Counted from the first letter of the stretch, positions 12,479 to 25,167 are shown. The stretch: 64,000 nucleotides of DNA from Adiantum capillus-veneris (GCA_014529385.2 CM043964.1:1154997-1218996); one strand, 5' to 3'. The notes: generated by a model from the letters alone, not told the origin. Numbers and translations are program-made.

Positions 12479-12800
12479 TGTAAAGAATGAGGATGCAAGA
12501 GAGCTACACAAGACAAGCACAAAGCACACAGAGATGGAAAGCTTCTTCTTCTTCTTTACAGAAAAGAGAGTACAAAATGACTAAGTGCTAAAGCTGAAAA
12601 GTAGCACATATGTACATGCGGTCACTAAGTGTGAACTCGCTAGAAGCGTACTAGGCTGGCACTATAAGTGTAGTCCAACTGTAGAATCACTGGCAGAGAT
12701 CCTCCGTGTCGATCACCTAACGCGCCAGTGAGTAAATTCCGTAAGCGGCCAAGACCCGTAGTGGATGCCAGCTCAAGGTGTAGAGCTCGACATCTCAACA
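12479..12800 (-). repeat. Copia 5' LTR
   Basis: 322 bp, matching 7543-7864. Its outer border is followed by CTCCCCCT, which copies the start of the element's own polypurine-tract side (see findings). Confidence 0.93.
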
Positions 12801-12852
12801 CTCCCCCTCATGCCTGCTCCATCTCACTCTGGCGTCTTCTCTCTGCCACGAC

Positions 12853-13302
12853 TGGATAATCACTATGTGGGAACGTCTTCTTAGAAGATGGGCAGCGAAT
12901 TACTATAGGTAATTACTATAGTAAACCCGAAGTGTATAAGTAGGGCCCATTACATTGTTATCGGGTTGGCAATTGTTATCACTTGGGTTAGCGCTTTGGC
13001 TATAATTGTACTTGAGAAACATTGGCAGTGTTGTCGGCTGTACTTTCTCTCTGTAATCATATTCGCTGTAATCTTGATCTGTAATCCCAATCATGGCATA
13101 TATTTCAGTTATACTTACTTCTCATCCAGTCTTCTGAATCTGAACCTTATTCCAGTACCTAAGTCTGATTCTTATTTCAGTATCCACATTCGAGTTTAGT
13201 CTCTGATTCCTGTTCAGTCTGTTGTCTGAAATCTTCCCATACTAGTAGCTAAAATCTTTCAACACTGGAATTAGCTGTCTCAAGTGATCAGCTCCAATTC
13301 CA
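12853..13302 (+). repeat. Gypsy 5' LTR
   Basis: 450 bp, TGGATA...ATTCCA. A TATA-like element TATAAGTAG lies at about 12935; the 3' copy reads TATAAATAG at about 23439, so this copy's promoter box looks mutated. Confidence 0.88.
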
Positions 13303-13305
13303 TTT

Positions 13306-13322
13306 TGGCGATCACGGTGGCT
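13306..13322 (+). promoter_or_regulatory. Putative primer-binding site of the gypsy element
   Basis: TGGCGATCACGGTGGCT begins a few bases inside the 5' LTR end. The TGG start and position fit a primer-binding site; I cannot name the tRNA with confidence. Confidence 0.55.
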
Positions 13323-13375
13323 CGAGCTGAAGCTCGTTGACTGAACGACTCTTCTCCCATTTGAAGTTTTCAGCA

Positions 13376-15314
13376 ATGGCACCAAAATCCAATCGTGGCT
13401 GAAAATCTACCATTCGTGTGGACCCCATTCATGAGGAGTAAGGAAGAGAGTCTGACCCAAAGCAATAGAAGATGACTGACACTGAGGCTCAGGAGGAGCA
13501 TAGTCAGGCTGATGAGGCGCATGACTCACAGCACTCCAGTCATTCTCGATGCCGACGGGCAGAACGGAAAACACGGAAGGCAAAGAGTTCCAAGAGTTCT
13601 TAGTCTCACCAGAGAGATGAGCATACCAGGGTAGTAAGGGAAGTCACCGTACTTCTAGCAGACAAAACAGAGAAGACACTAATACTGAGACAGAGACAGA
13701 GATTGATTGGGATGCTGACACTGACAATTGCAAGAAGGCTCCCAAGCGTCATTCTGAAGCCAAAGAAGAGAAGTGGCAGGATTAGTAGTAATCGACATGA
13801 TTACACAGCTTCCCTGAAGATTTCCTTTCCAATATTCAAAGGGGGAAAAAAGAATGATCCAGGTGTTCACATACAAGCTTTCGAGCAGTATGCTGAACTA
13901 AAAAACATTGATGAAGATGATTGGGGGGAATATTTTCCACAAACCTTGAAGGAGGCAGCGAGGAAATGGTATTACCATTACCCTGCATGCCAGCTGAGAT
14001 CATATAACAAATTGCTTAAGGCCTTCAGGTTGCAATATTCCGACAATAGAGGGGATGAGGACATTCTCTATGAATTAGATAAGATCAAACTGAGGAATTT
14101 TGTCAGTCCGCAGCTATGTGGAAAGGATAAAAGAGCTAACCAGGTAGTTGCAAGAACCGCCGTCGGAGAAGAGATTGAGGGCATGGTTCCTGAATGGGTT
14201 CAGAAGCAAGAAGCTTAGGGAACAAGAAGTACCAGCCCCTACAAAAAAATTCAATGATCTGGTCCAAAGGGCATTAAAGCTGGAATAGCAGGCTAAGAAG
14301 GAAAAGAGCCACAAGAAGCGAAGGATTAGTAGCTGTAGCTCTGCTATTGAAACTTTTGATTCCAGTGAAATGTCCAGTAGCTCCGAGAGCAGCTCCAATG
14401 AAAGAGCAAAGGAGAAATCAAAGAAGGGATCATGGACCAAGAAAATTGAAGACATGGCTAGGTAGATTGCAGAAATTAGCCACACAAGAGAACCAGTCCG
14501 AAAGATGGAGACTTGGTGTTCAAGATGAAAATCGAGGGACCATATCTCCACTGAATGTCCACAATGTACCTACTGCAAGGCCTTTGGTCATCTATGGAAT
14601 AATTGTGGCATCAGAATTCACCATTTTAAGAAAGGAAAGGATCTGTCAGTGGTTGCCTACACTGAAACTGTGAAGGTAGAACCAATCAAAGTAGCTCAAG
14701 AGGAGAGACCGGGTACCATGGGTACTGGTCAAGAACGTGGCAGATACCAACCAAGAATGGGCAGAGGAAGAGGAAGAGGCAATTTCCAGAACAGGAGCAT
14801 GAATTGCTATACTTGTGGGAAGTATGGTCATTTTGCAACCCAATGTCTAGATGCACCTGTAACAACTACTACTGAGGCTAAGGCACCAGAGCCAGTCCCA
14901 GTCAGGGTGGTTACCAGGAGCAAGGGAGTAGTCATTGAAGAAATCCCAGACATTTCAAAAGTACCAGTCAATCCTAACAGCAGCAAGTGGACTCAACAAA
15001 GGGAAGTTTGGAAGGCTAAAGGTAAAGAAAAGGTGGGGGATGAGTGGCAAGAGCAGCGGGAACTAGCAGCTAAAATCATGGAGGATTTAGCTAAGAAGCT
15101 GCCAGAGAAGCCAAAAATTTCCGAAGCTAGAGTCATTCAGAGGATACCAGCCCAATCGACTGATAAAGATCAGTCAGTACCGGCCATGACAGAGACCATG
15201 CTGGCTGTGGTACATGGACTAGCTGATGAAATGGGAGTAGATGGAAAGAGTAGAAGCACTGCAAAAGAAGAATGGAAGTGTGAAGATACCAGTTCTTCAA
15301 GCTCTGACAATTAG
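13376..15314 (+). pseudogene. Gypsy Gag, degenerate
   Basis: From ATG 13376 the frame is broken by several stops. A gag core is readable at about 13790-14110 (HIQAFEQYAELKNIDEDDW, then KWYYHYPACQLRSY), the retrotransposon-gag fold that builds the virus-like particle. A zinc knuckle CYTCGKYGHFATQC at about 14800-14850 binds RNA. The remainder is Lys/Glu-rich linker. Protease coding follows after a stop at 15312. Confidence 0.8.
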
Positions 15315-15489
15315 TCTGACCAAGAGAGAGAAGAAATTCATGTGAAAATTTGTGATAGATTCCAGAAGCTGAATGTAGAGCTGGAGGATATAAGAAAGAC
15401 CTTGCCTGAGGTGGCCAACTTTATCAGACAGCACAGGAAGACTGAAGCAGAGGCCAGAACAGTGGACCTGACGGCTGTCCGGGATGATG

Positions 15490-18400
15490 AAGTTCCACTT
15501 ATTTAGGTAGACGACAAGGTCAGGAAGCAGTGGGAACCTCTCTCAAGAGTTATTCTGGATGGAGGGGCAGGAGTCAACATAATGGGAGCCCATCTTCAGC
15601 AAACAATGGGTATCACTAATATGAAACCAGCACCATTCAAAGTAAGAATGGCAGATCATAGAGTCGTACAGGCGACGGGTATGATTGAAAACATGCAGAT
15701 AAGAGTTGGGCAGGAGAAATTCAAAACCAGTTTCCTAGTCCTAGATGTGCAGGGAGCATATGGAATGCTACTAGGGCGCCCATGGTTAAGAACAACACAT
15801 GTTGTTCATGACTATGCAAACCAAACTTTGACCATAGAAGGGGCCAATGGCAGAATCCAAATCCAGACCAACAATACCAGGAGTTGGAAAAAGGAACTGA
15901 GGCCGAAGGAGTTGTGTCAAGAAAATCGAGCGAATGCTAGCGGCTATGAACATATTTCCTTTGGCCGAAATCGACTTGAATGCAGTCTTGCTGAACAAAG
16001 AGCAGGTTGACAAGCAGAAGAGACAATTTCCTGATCAATTTACCGAAGTCAATGCAGGGGAAATAACAGTTCAGCTAACTGGGAGGATGGAGGAACCAGC
16101 TGATACTGGTATAGTAGAGGAACCAATATGTTCTGAAGAATACCCACTGGATCAAAATAATGATTCAAAAATGAATGGACCATCCTGGGACTACGCTGAA
16201 GAATCGTCCAAACGAAAAGGAGGCGGACCAAACTGGTTGCTCCCATATGATCAGGAAGTAGAAGAGTGGAACCTGGGATCGGAGGAAAATCCCAGAATGA
16301 TCAAGGTTAACAAGCACCTCAACCCGGCAATGAAGGAAAAAGCACGAAAAATGTTCGAGAACTATAAAGATGTGTTTGCTTGGGAACATACAGATTTGAA
16401 GGGAGTAGATCCTGAAGTCTGTCAGCACCAAATACCACTGAAGCCGGATGCTAGGCCAATAAGATTACAAAGATATCGGATGAACCCCAACTATGCTAAG
16501 AAGGTCAAGGAGGAAATTGATAATCTTCTCAAGGCTGGGTTCATTACGGAAGTGGCAAGCAGTGATTGGCTATTTCCCATAGTCGTCGTTCCCAAAAAGA
16601 ATGGGAAATTAAGAGTTTGTGTTGACTATAGGAAACTAAACGCCCAGACTATTAAGGGTCCATTTCCCTTACCTTTTACTGATATGTTGCTTGATGAGAT
16701 CGTAGGATATGAGATGTATAGCTTCATGGATGATTATAGTGGCTATAACCAGTTACAGATCGCACCTGAAGATAGAGCTAAAACCACTTTCATCTCACTG
16801 AGTGGGGAGCTTTCATGTATCTGGTGATGCCTTTTGGCCTGTGCAATGCACCAACTACTTTTCAACAGTGTATGATGGAGATGTTTAATGAATTTCTTCA
16901 TCGGTTCCTCACCGTTTTCATGGATGACTTCACTGTCTATTCAGATGAGGATCAGCACCTTCTATTCCTAGAGATGGTTTTTAAACGCTGTCAGGAGAAG
17001 AGGATTTGTTTGAATCCATTCAAATCTATTTTTCTAGTATGGAAGGGACAGCTACTGGGACATGTGGTTTCCCACAATGGAATAGAGATGGCCAATGACA
17101 AAATACAGTGTGTTCAGCAAGCTAAAGCACCCAGAACTACTTTAGAGTTGAGTTCTTTCTTGGGTTATGTGAACTTCTATAGAAGATTTGTACACAAGTT
17201 TGCTTCTCAAGTAGTACCACTATATGAGCTTACAAAGAAGACCAGTAAGTTCAACTGGACTTCTGAGTGTGAGGAGAGTTTCCAGAATTTGAAAAAATCC
17301 ATTACCAGTAAACCAGTCCTTAGGCAGCCGAATTGGGATATTATTTTCCACGTACATGTAGATGCTTCAGGATTGGCAATGGGGGCAATATTAGCTCAGC
17401 CAGATGGCAGAACAGACTATCTGGTTTATCTTGCTAGTTGCAGATTCAGTCAGGCTGAACAAGGCTATACGACTACTGAGAGATAAGCTCTCGGAATGGT
17501 TTTTAGCGCCACGAAGTTCAGGCATTACCTGTTGGGAAAGTTATTTCATTTTTATGTGGATCATCAAGCTCTTCTGTTTCTGATTAACAAAGTCATTATT
17601 CAAGGCAGGTTGATAAGATGGATGATGTTCCTTATGGAATTTGAATTCAGAATTTTCCATAAGCTTGGTCGAAACCACTGTGGAGCTGATTTTCTTTCAA
17701 GAAGTACGAAAGGATATTCAGAATCACCCTTGAGAGATGAGCCAGTGGATGCTGATTTATTTCAGTTAGAGGCAGAAGAATCAGTGGATCGTGAATGGTA
17801 TGATATTTATCAATCCCTTTCCCAAGGTGTCTTTCCAGAGGATTGGAAGCAGAATCAGAAGAAAGCTCTGATCATAAAAAGCCTGAAATTTACTATCATA
17901 GGAGGATTACTTTATCAACTGGGTGTGGATGGTATACTTCGACGATGTGTCCCTATGGAAGGAAGAATGTGATTTCAGAAGCTCATAATGGTGAGTCTGG
18001 TGGACACTTTTCCAATGAAGTAACCTACAAGAAGATTCTGCAAGCTGGTCTGTGGTGGCAAACACCGATTGCTGATGTCAGAAGTTTTTGTAAAACTTGT
18101 GACATATGCCAAAGAATGGGCCGACCAACAGCTGCAGATATGACTCCCTTAATGCCAATACAACCACTGGGAGTATTCATGAAATGGGGATTGGATTTTA
18201 TGGGACCTTTTAAGAAAGTAACTCCCAGGAAGAACAAGTACATAGTGATGGCTACTTGTTATGTTACCAAGTGGGTTGAAGCTAAGGCTCTTCCCGACAA
18301 CACAGCCAAGTCAACTGCAAGGTTTTTGTTTGAGAATATTGTCTGCCGATATGTATGTCTAGTAGAGATTGTGACCGATCAAGGAACACATTTTATTAAT

Positions 18401-19605
18401 GACACTATGGAAATCCTATTGGATATGCTTTCAGTCAAGCATCGAAAATCTACTCCTTACTATCCCAGATGCAATGGACAAGCTGAAAGTGGCAATAAGA
18501 CAATAAAGACTATTCTCACTAAGGTGGTGCAAAAGAAACCAGACCAGTGGGATTTGAAACTTCAGACTGCTCTATGGGCTTATAGGACAGCTTATAAAGT
18601 AACTACTGGAATGACACCATTCAGAATGGTGTATGGTACTGAAGCTGTGGTTCCTATGGAGTTTGTAATCGCCAGTCTGAGAATGGCTATGAAGTATGGA
18701 TTAGACTTCAACCACAATCTTAAGAAGAGGCTGGATGAACTGATGCAATTGGATGAACTCAGGCAAAGGGCTATATTGGAACAAGAAATTGTTCAACAAC
18801 GTAGAAAGCACTGGCATGATCGCCGAATTAAAGTTCGAGAATTCCAGAAAGGAGACAGTGCTTCTATATCAGTCTAGACTGGGTCCAAAGAAGCCGAACT
18901 TGAAGATTGCATGGGTAGGACCTTTTGAGGTAGATTGGGTCTTCTCCAATGGCACAGTCAGACTCAAAGATTTATCGGGGTTGATGTTGCCAGGAGTGTA
19001 TAATGGAGCAAAGATCAAGCTTTATTATTCAGAGACCAGAGAAACTGAGCCGGAACAAGGTACTAAGGAACTGGAGGTTGCTGATCAAGAGATACCGGAA
19101 TCAGACATTTTTGGACTTTTTCATGTACAACCAGTTCCAGGTTCAGAACCAGTACCAAAAGGACCAGATCAGGCTGACCTTAGAATCAGTACCAGTATGG
19201 TCGAGCCAGACTGGAAATCAGTTCAGTACCAGTATGGATACACTTTCCAATTTTTAAGCGCCCAACGGACAAATGGCACGCCAGTGGTAAGTATTACAAG
19301 GATGGGTCGCAGTCTTGTCCAATGCATGTCTGCCACGACAGCAACGACGCACAAAAGTCTAGGAGCGACGAGTGGTGGAGCTTTTATGGCGCAAACGCGT
19401 ATAACAGTCAGGAGAGTTAGCATTTTTCCTCATAAATCCCCTGCGCGACGTTTTGCTCCTGTCAACCATTTGCCATCGCCAAGTTCCGAGGTTTCTTCAA
19501 TACACCAGGACTGTCAGTTAGTCTTGCCAGCGACACCAGGAAACGGCTTCGACACGACAAGTAAGTCATCTTCTCCTTCACCTGTTTCATCGTCATCGAC
19601 CTCAC
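15490..19605 (+). pseudogene. Gypsy Pol: protease, reverse transcriptase, RNase H, integrase
   Basis: Protease near 15540-15800 has ILDGGAGVNIMG, so the active site reads DGGA rather than DSGA or DTGA. Reverse transcriptase follows (KNGKLRVCVDYRKLNAQ at about 16590, MPFGLCNAPTTFQ at about 16830, catalytic VFMDDFTVYS at about 16920), then RNase H (VDASGLAMGAILAQ at about 17360). Integrase has a His/Cys finger (CKTCDICQRMG), LDFMGP, TDQGTHF and a glutamate in QAESGNK. Breaks: frameshifts near 16810, 17960 and 18860 and a TAA at 17484 where Glu is expected. The integrase tail continues as LLYQSRLGPKKPN and KIKLYY without a chromodomain. Confidence 0.9.
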
Positions 19606-19610
19606 AGTGT

Positions 19611-22600
19611 ATGGGTAGAAAGAAACGCTCAGAGAAGATGCAGGAGTCTCTTGAGGAAACCCAGACCATAGTTGCTGAGGCAAAGGCAAGCCTTCCTGTT
19701 ATCCCATACAGTAAAATCCAGCGTTATGTATTTACTGATCAAGCAATGACTCTGCTACAACTATGGGATCTTCGAGCTGTGTTGCAAGCTACAAGGATTG
19801 CTTTTGATTCAGATATCATCAAGCAAGTTCTTGATTCCTTCGACGCTGAGAATGGCAGTGCCATGGTAAATGGAAGGAAGGTGTCAGTAACAGCAGAAGC
19901 CATAGCATTTGCATTCTGGATGCCCAGTGAGCCTAAACCTTCTGTGGCGACTGCGCAACAAATAAGTATAGCTCTAAAGGAGGATGAAATGGTTAGACGG
20001 AAGCGCAAGGCAAGTGCTCAAGGAGTTCTAGTAGCCGGATTGGAAGCCTCCGCTGCTTACAGGTTTGTAGCTGAAGCAGTAAGTCTTAAGAACAACCCAA
20101 CGTATGTGTCAACAAAATTGTTTGCTATGCTGTTGGCCAAGATACTGGATCCACAAGTCCATATCAACCTTTGTCAAATTCTCTCGCATAATGTACTCCA
20201 GCAGACTGCCAAGCTAAAATCTCAAACTGTTTTCAAGGCCTGGTATGTTTGGCAATTCCTGTATTTGGCTACTGCTACAGATGTTAATGAGCAGGTAAAG
20301 CAGGCTTGGAGTGAAAAGCCAATTTCTGAACCAAAGAAAATTGAACTGTCCTCAGACGACGAGGAAACAGACAGTCAAACCATTTCAACCGGCGTGAAAA
20401 GGAAAGCAACTGCAGAAGAGGTTGGCAGTTCAAAGAAGCAAAAAATTACACTGACAAAAAGCAGTGAATTTTTGAAGCAAATAGAAAGCCAAGTCAAGGC
20501 AGTAACCACTGAGAAAGCTGTACTGAGTCAGAGACTGAGCAGCAATCTGCTCAAAAGACTGTGCCTGACCTGTCAGTTGTAAAGAATACAGCTGCTACTG
20601 GGTCTGGGAAAGATCATAGCAAGTCAGTCACTGTGGAGCAGATAGTAGACCAGTCAGGGGACAAAGGCAAGAGTCAACTAAACAAAGGGAAAGGTCCAGC
20701 GTTCTCGACTTTGCCTGGTGGAGTTCCTACAAATACTGGAAACCTTCTGCAACTGGTAAAATAGGATAAGCTGCAGCAAATGCAGACTCAACCATTGAAA
20801 GGGCATCTTCTGCTCAGCAAAGCTGATTATGCAACTCTACCCTATGTGGCTCCAATGGCAATATATGAGCCTATTGATTCTGATCCAACCACAGTCAAAG
20901 ACAGATGTTCAGTCCTTATACAGTATTCTTGGAATACCATTGTCAGTTGTATGGGACAACTGATGGAGGCTGCTGGATCAGAAGAAGAAGTCGAAAAGCT
21001 CAAAGCTGACTTGGCAGAAGCACAACATCAGATTGAAACGCTCCAGAAAGCCCAGGAAGTGCAAAACATACAACACAGGGTACTGGAAGCTCAATAAAAA
21101 AGGACTAATGAGTTGTTAAACAAAAAGATAGCTAAAGCTGAATCTGAAATCATGATCATCAAGAGTCAAAGGAATGAAGCACTGAGAGCTGTCGAGCGAG
21201 CTGAAATAATGCTCAGGATGAAGCGGGCGGAATTCAGAAAATTGCTACTGTACCATACAGCTCTGAAGGCTTCTCTCACTGAAAGATATATCTACAATAG
21301 CTTGTCTGAAATTTTAAACCCATCAGGCAATGCTGTTTTCAATTTAGAGAATTTAAAGTCTTTGATGGAAAGTATGCAGAGCGATTTACAGGACAAGGTG
21401 GGTGAGTTCAATAATGCTCTGATGAACCAAGCTATAATGGATTATATTGAGCAGCAGACTTCTCCGGATGAGGATGAAGAAGACGAAGAAGATGAAGCTG
21501 ATCAGGAGGAGGATGATCAAGAAGCTGGGCATACAAAGGATGATGATGATGCCCCACCACCAGCTCCACCTCCAGGACCTGGTACTGGTGGGACAGGGCC
21601 AAATGAAGGAGGCAAGTCACAGCTAGACCAGCCAGACCAGAATGAAGGCCAGCATGAAGGACGGGACAAAGAGCACCAGTCGGGTAATCACCAGACTGAA
21701 GAGCAGCAGCCCAGTAACACTGGGAATCAACCAACTGATCAGTCCCATCTCAACAGAGATGTTAAAGGGAAAATGAAAGTACAGGATGAGGGACCAGTTG
21801 CTGATCATCAGCATTCATTGCAGCTCATTACCCTGAATAGGCAACTGAGACATCAACATGCCTCCATCACCAGACAGTATCTGGAGGATGATGATCTCTG
21901 GACTGACTTGGGAGCCAGGGAAATGGTAGAACATTGGAAATCAGTAGCTTTCCATGATAAAGAAGCTTGTCGACTACCTGCGCATCCCAGTACAGTCCAA
22001 CTATTGGAACGAGTTCCTGAATGGATACTCAATGCTGATGAGAGAGTGGCAAACCCACACTGGCAAAGGCAGTCTACTGCAGATTGTCACTCCCTAGCTC
22101 TGGAATTGGAACTTCTGCTAGGTAACAAACCAACTTACCGCTGTATGAAAGATGTTAGGGTACAACTCAAGGAAGTTTTGGTACAAATGCAAGCTGCCAG
22201 AGGTGTTTTGGATCAGAGAGTCAAAGCCATTCTTGAAGACTAGACATCCACTAGCAGAGGGCCTCAAACGTGAATGTCAGTAGGAGCACAGGCAACTGCT
22301 CTCCGAACACTGTTCCAGCTAGTGAGAATCACTAGAAAGATGATGCAGCAGGAGAACCAGGCTGTTCTCAATTTCTTAAAATTTGTGCCTGATTCTTTAG
22401 TTCTCTTATATGATGTTCCAGCAAGGGAAACCGAGTTGCCAAGATTCTTTCCAGCACTGTATCCTCAACATCAGGAACTAGTTGATCATCTCACATACTT
22501 CAAAATTACTGATGAGCTTCAGGATTGGTATGAGCGGTCAACTGTGGAATGGAAGACTTGGCAGACGTTGTTCAATGATGCTCTCCAAATCATTGACATT

Positions 22601-23098
22601 CAGGCACTAAAAGAGGAGATGCTAAGGATCCAGCTGTGTATGGGCCAGTGGAAGATTCAAGTCAGAGGACTGACCAGGATTACTAATCAGTTACTACAAC
22701 TTACGGTCGAGTCTTCCAAATTACCAGAAAAAGACATTGCAGCAAAGCCGAGTCTAGCACCACAGTACAGGGAGATGGCTGAGATTCTTTTCGAAGCTCG
22801 AGTCAAAACTAATCAGCCTCTTCCAGAAGGTTGGATCCATACTGCTTCGCATTGTCAAGCTGGCCAGAACCAGACTGAGTAAGGGCAGGTGTACACTCTA
22901 TGATCCTGACACCAAAACCTATCGTTCTCTCATGCCTTATGAAGAAGAGATGACCACCGCCCGGCGGGATCAACTTGAGCAGGAGGCCATTTATCGACTG
23001 ATTCAGAAGGAGAATGTTGGTACTGGGACTTCTCAGGCACCGTCCCGGTCAAAAGGCAAAGGCAAACGGAAGAAGGTCCAATGGAAGGATACTGGGTA
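19611..23098 (+). pseudogene. Long post-integrase ORF region of the gypsy element, function unknown
   Basis: From ATG 19611 (MGRKKRSEKMQESLEETQ) an open region runs through about 20580, shifts frame near 20500, then continues in one frame to 22882 with stops at 20762, 21095 and 22241, and a last shifted stretch to about 23098. The first third is a globular alpha-rich region ending in a basic KRKATAEEVGSSKKQK segment that could be a nuclear signal. The middle has heptad-like coiled coil (EEEVEKLKADLAEAQHQIE), then an Asp/Glu-rich block and a Pro/Gly block. The end is helical and Trp-rich. No signal peptide or membrane segment is apparent, so it is not a typical envelope-like ORF. I do not recognise the family. 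Confidence 0.6.
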
Positions 23099-23327
23099 GT
23101 TCCATCTCAGAATTCAGTGGCGACTTTTCTTCTCAGCAGGCAGGGAAAGATGACAGCTCCACCTTGGCCTTTTCCGCTGCCTCTCGCAATCCCTCATCCT
23201 TCTTGAACTCCTACTCGTAATCTTTGAAGGGCCAGTCTTTCAGTGGTCAAGCCGATGAATTTTTCAGTCTCACATCAGATTCAAACAAGGGAATTTTTTT
23301 TCAGAAATTTTGGAATCTTGCCAAAAT

Positions 23328-23347
23328 TAAAGAAAGAAGGGAAGGAT
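23328..23347 (+). promoter_or_regulatory. Purine-rich tract before the gypsy 3' LTR
   Basis: AAAGAAAGAAGGGAAGGATG lies 9 bases before the 3' LTR. Composition and place fit a polypurine tract, although it does not directly abut the LTR. Confidence 0.5.
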
Positions 23348-23356
23348 GTAGACGGC

Positions 23357-23822
23357 TGGATAGTCACTATGTGGGAACGTCTTCTTAGAAGATGGGCAGC
23401 GAATTACTATAGGTAATTACTACAGTAAACCTGAAGTGTATAAATAGGGCCCATTACATTGTTATTGGGTTGGCAATTGTTATCACTTGGGTTAGCGCTT
23501 TGGCTATAATTGTACTTGAGAAACATTGGCAGTGTTGTCGGCTGTACTTTCTCTCTGTAATCATATTCGGTGTAATCTTGATCTGTAGTCCCAATCATGG
23601 CATATATTCAGTTATACTTACTTCTTGTCCAGTCTTCTGAATCTGAATCTGAATCTGAACCTTATTCCAGTACCTAAGTCTGATTCTTATTTCAGTATCC
23701 ACATTCCAGTTTAGTCTCTGATTCCTGTTCAGTCTGCTGTCTGAAATCTTCCCATACTAGTAGTAGAGCTGAAATCTTTCAACACTGGAATTAGCTGTCT
23801 CAAGAGATCAGCTCCAATTCCA
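23357..23822 (+). repeat. Gypsy 3' LTR
   Basis: 466 bp. Collinear with 12853-13302, with an added GAATCT repeat (about 23640-23660) and other small indels. TATAAATAG at about 23439. Confidence 0.88.
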
Positions 23823-23904
23823 ATGATGGATTTATTGAATTAAATTGAGCCGGTACCCCCTATTCATGAAATTCAAGAACAAAATAACAAACTTAAATTT
23901 CTCT

Positions 23905-24214
23905 CTGATAATGTGGTATTGAAGTCCTTGCCACGACCACGTGGATTTATCTCTTGTAATTTGTGTCCAAGTCCTTGCCACACAACCATAATGGGCTTGT
24001 CCTGCAATCAACTTATTTTGAGAAACTACATTTCACATAGAAAGCTCATTAAGAACTTTATGTGCTTTTGTAAGGGCACCACCAAAGTTAGCATACACAT
24101 CAAATAAAGCATTGCCAAGCACAAAGTTTCTCCAATAGCCACTAACTGGTATTGTCATTGTAAATTCTCTCACCTATGTGAAGGTCTTGTGCAAGGTCAC
24201 ATGTCTTCAAGGTT
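23905..24214 (-). pseudogene. PPR-repeat gene remnant, downstream half
   Basis: Reading downwards from 24214: LKTCDLAQDLHIGERI, then after a frameshift VLGNALFDVYANFGGALTKA, then HKVLNEL, stop, NVVSQNKLIAG. This is the PLS-type pentatricopeptide pattern (LKAC, GNALIDMYAKCG, NVVSWNALIAGYAQ) of organelle RNA-binding proteins, many of which are RNA-editing factors. A frameshift and stops make it a pseudogene. It is the continuation of the half at 53209-53455; the plastid insert separates them. Confidence 0.8.
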
Positions 24215-24490
24215 GAGGAGGAGCGAGATTCCGAATACGTCAGGGAAACCTCTTCCGTAGATATACATCTGCAATATCCGCAGATATTTACTCCCGTTCG
24301 TTTGGGTTGCTACGCGGTAGCGGAGGATTTCCCGGAACGATTTCTTCGGTTTAGGCTTCTGGTTCATAGAAACAAATGGATGAGATGGAACCGTTCCCCA
24401 TTTCGGGATTTTCTTATTTATAATATGTTGCTTGAAACTTATGAATATCTATCCAATCCGTTTCGGTTTGGTAAAGCATCACTGGATTGA
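24215..24490 (+). pseudogene. ycf2: ycf2 3' fragment (left arm)
   Basis: Encodes the tail of a ycf2-like protein (ERDSEYVRETSSVDIHLQYP, then RFRLLVHRNKW and LLETYEYLSNPFR), ending in TGA at 24488-24490. Ycf2 is a large FtsH-related plastid protein linked to protein import. Only about 90 codons are present; the left NUPT border cuts it. In ferns a TGA may be edited to CGA, which would extend the frame a little. Identification rests on the C-terminal pattern and on the expected place beside trnN in ferns, so moderate confidence. Confidence 0.6.
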
Positions 24491-25167
24491 ACAATGAAAC
24501 AATTCCTTCATGAAAGTTCGATGTCATGAAACAACTGTTGTTTCCTCACCTAGATACTCCCCACTCCGTTTAGATCTCTAGCCATAGAATTGGAAGCCAA
24601 CTCACTCAGTAGGAGGAAGATCTCTATTTTCCTTTTACTGATACGGAAAATCTAATTATAGCATTTCAAAAAGAAAAGAAGTTGGAGAACAGTTACTATA
24701 GGAATTAGGAGTCTCTCCACTGAGAGGTAGGATTGGAAGGAGTGATATAGGTTATTCCACAGGAAATATGCGAACGAAGACAATTCTTTGTCTTCCCAAT
24801 AACTATCCTCGATAAGGTTTTGGATTCCCCCCCCCCCCCCCCCCCCCCCTCACCCTCCCCAAGTAGCTCCAAGGATCTCATTGAGGCGTCGAAATCTAAG
24901 AATTTCCACTTTAAATCAATCCGGTGTATCGAATGACTGGAATGGGCCAATTAAATTAGTCAAGTGGGGGGGGGGGGGGGGGGGGGAGAACGGAACGTGC
25001 CAATATTCTCGTTTCCATTCGTTGGTGTCGAGGCCTAAAATAGCGCGATAGCAAACCATTCAGTGGTTGGTGGGTCACGCCGACTTGATTTGGCATATGT
25101 GTGATGTGAAATACAGCTCTCCTAATCCTAGTTAGTATTAGTGGAAATTCTTGATGTAGATACGGAT
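24491..25167. other. Inverted-repeat spacer between ycf2 and trnN, no gene seen
   Basis: Contains a 23-base C run (24827-24849) and a 21-base G run (24966-24986), both about twice as long as in the right arm. Open frames here are chance. Confidence 0.6.

Larger units (their letters stand above)
7543..12800 (-). mobile_element. Ty1/copia LTR retrotransposon, nearly intact
   Basis: Equal-length 322-bp LTRs at both ends (about four mismatches by eye, so a young insertion). On the minus strand the order is 5' LTR (12479-12800), initiator-Met primer site, gag, protease, integrase, reverse transcriptase, RNase H, polypurine tract, 3' LTR (7543-7864). Integrase preceding reverse transcriptase defines copia. 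No matching target duplication is visible outside the LTRs (TTCGC on the left, CTCCC on the right). Confidence 0.93.
12853..23822 (+). mobile_element. Ty3/gypsy LTR retrotransposon, non-chromovirus type, with long 3' extension
   Basis: LTRs at 12853-13302 and 23357-23822 share most of their sequence, with small indels. The internal order gag, protease, reverse transcriptase, RNase H, integrase defines Ty3/gypsy. No chromodomain follows the integrase, and the FMDDF catalytic box resembles the Athila/Tat side of the family. Roughly 3.5 kb of further sense coding sequence lies between pol and the 3' LTR. At 10.97 kb with several frameshifts it is not autonomous now. No target duplication was recognised. 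Confidence 0.9.

Noticed and set aside
21432-21734. Antisense frame in the gypsy post-integrase region as an antisense ORF
   Set aside because: It mirrors the acidic and Pro/Gly low-complexity coding on the plus strand, and no independent signal was seen.
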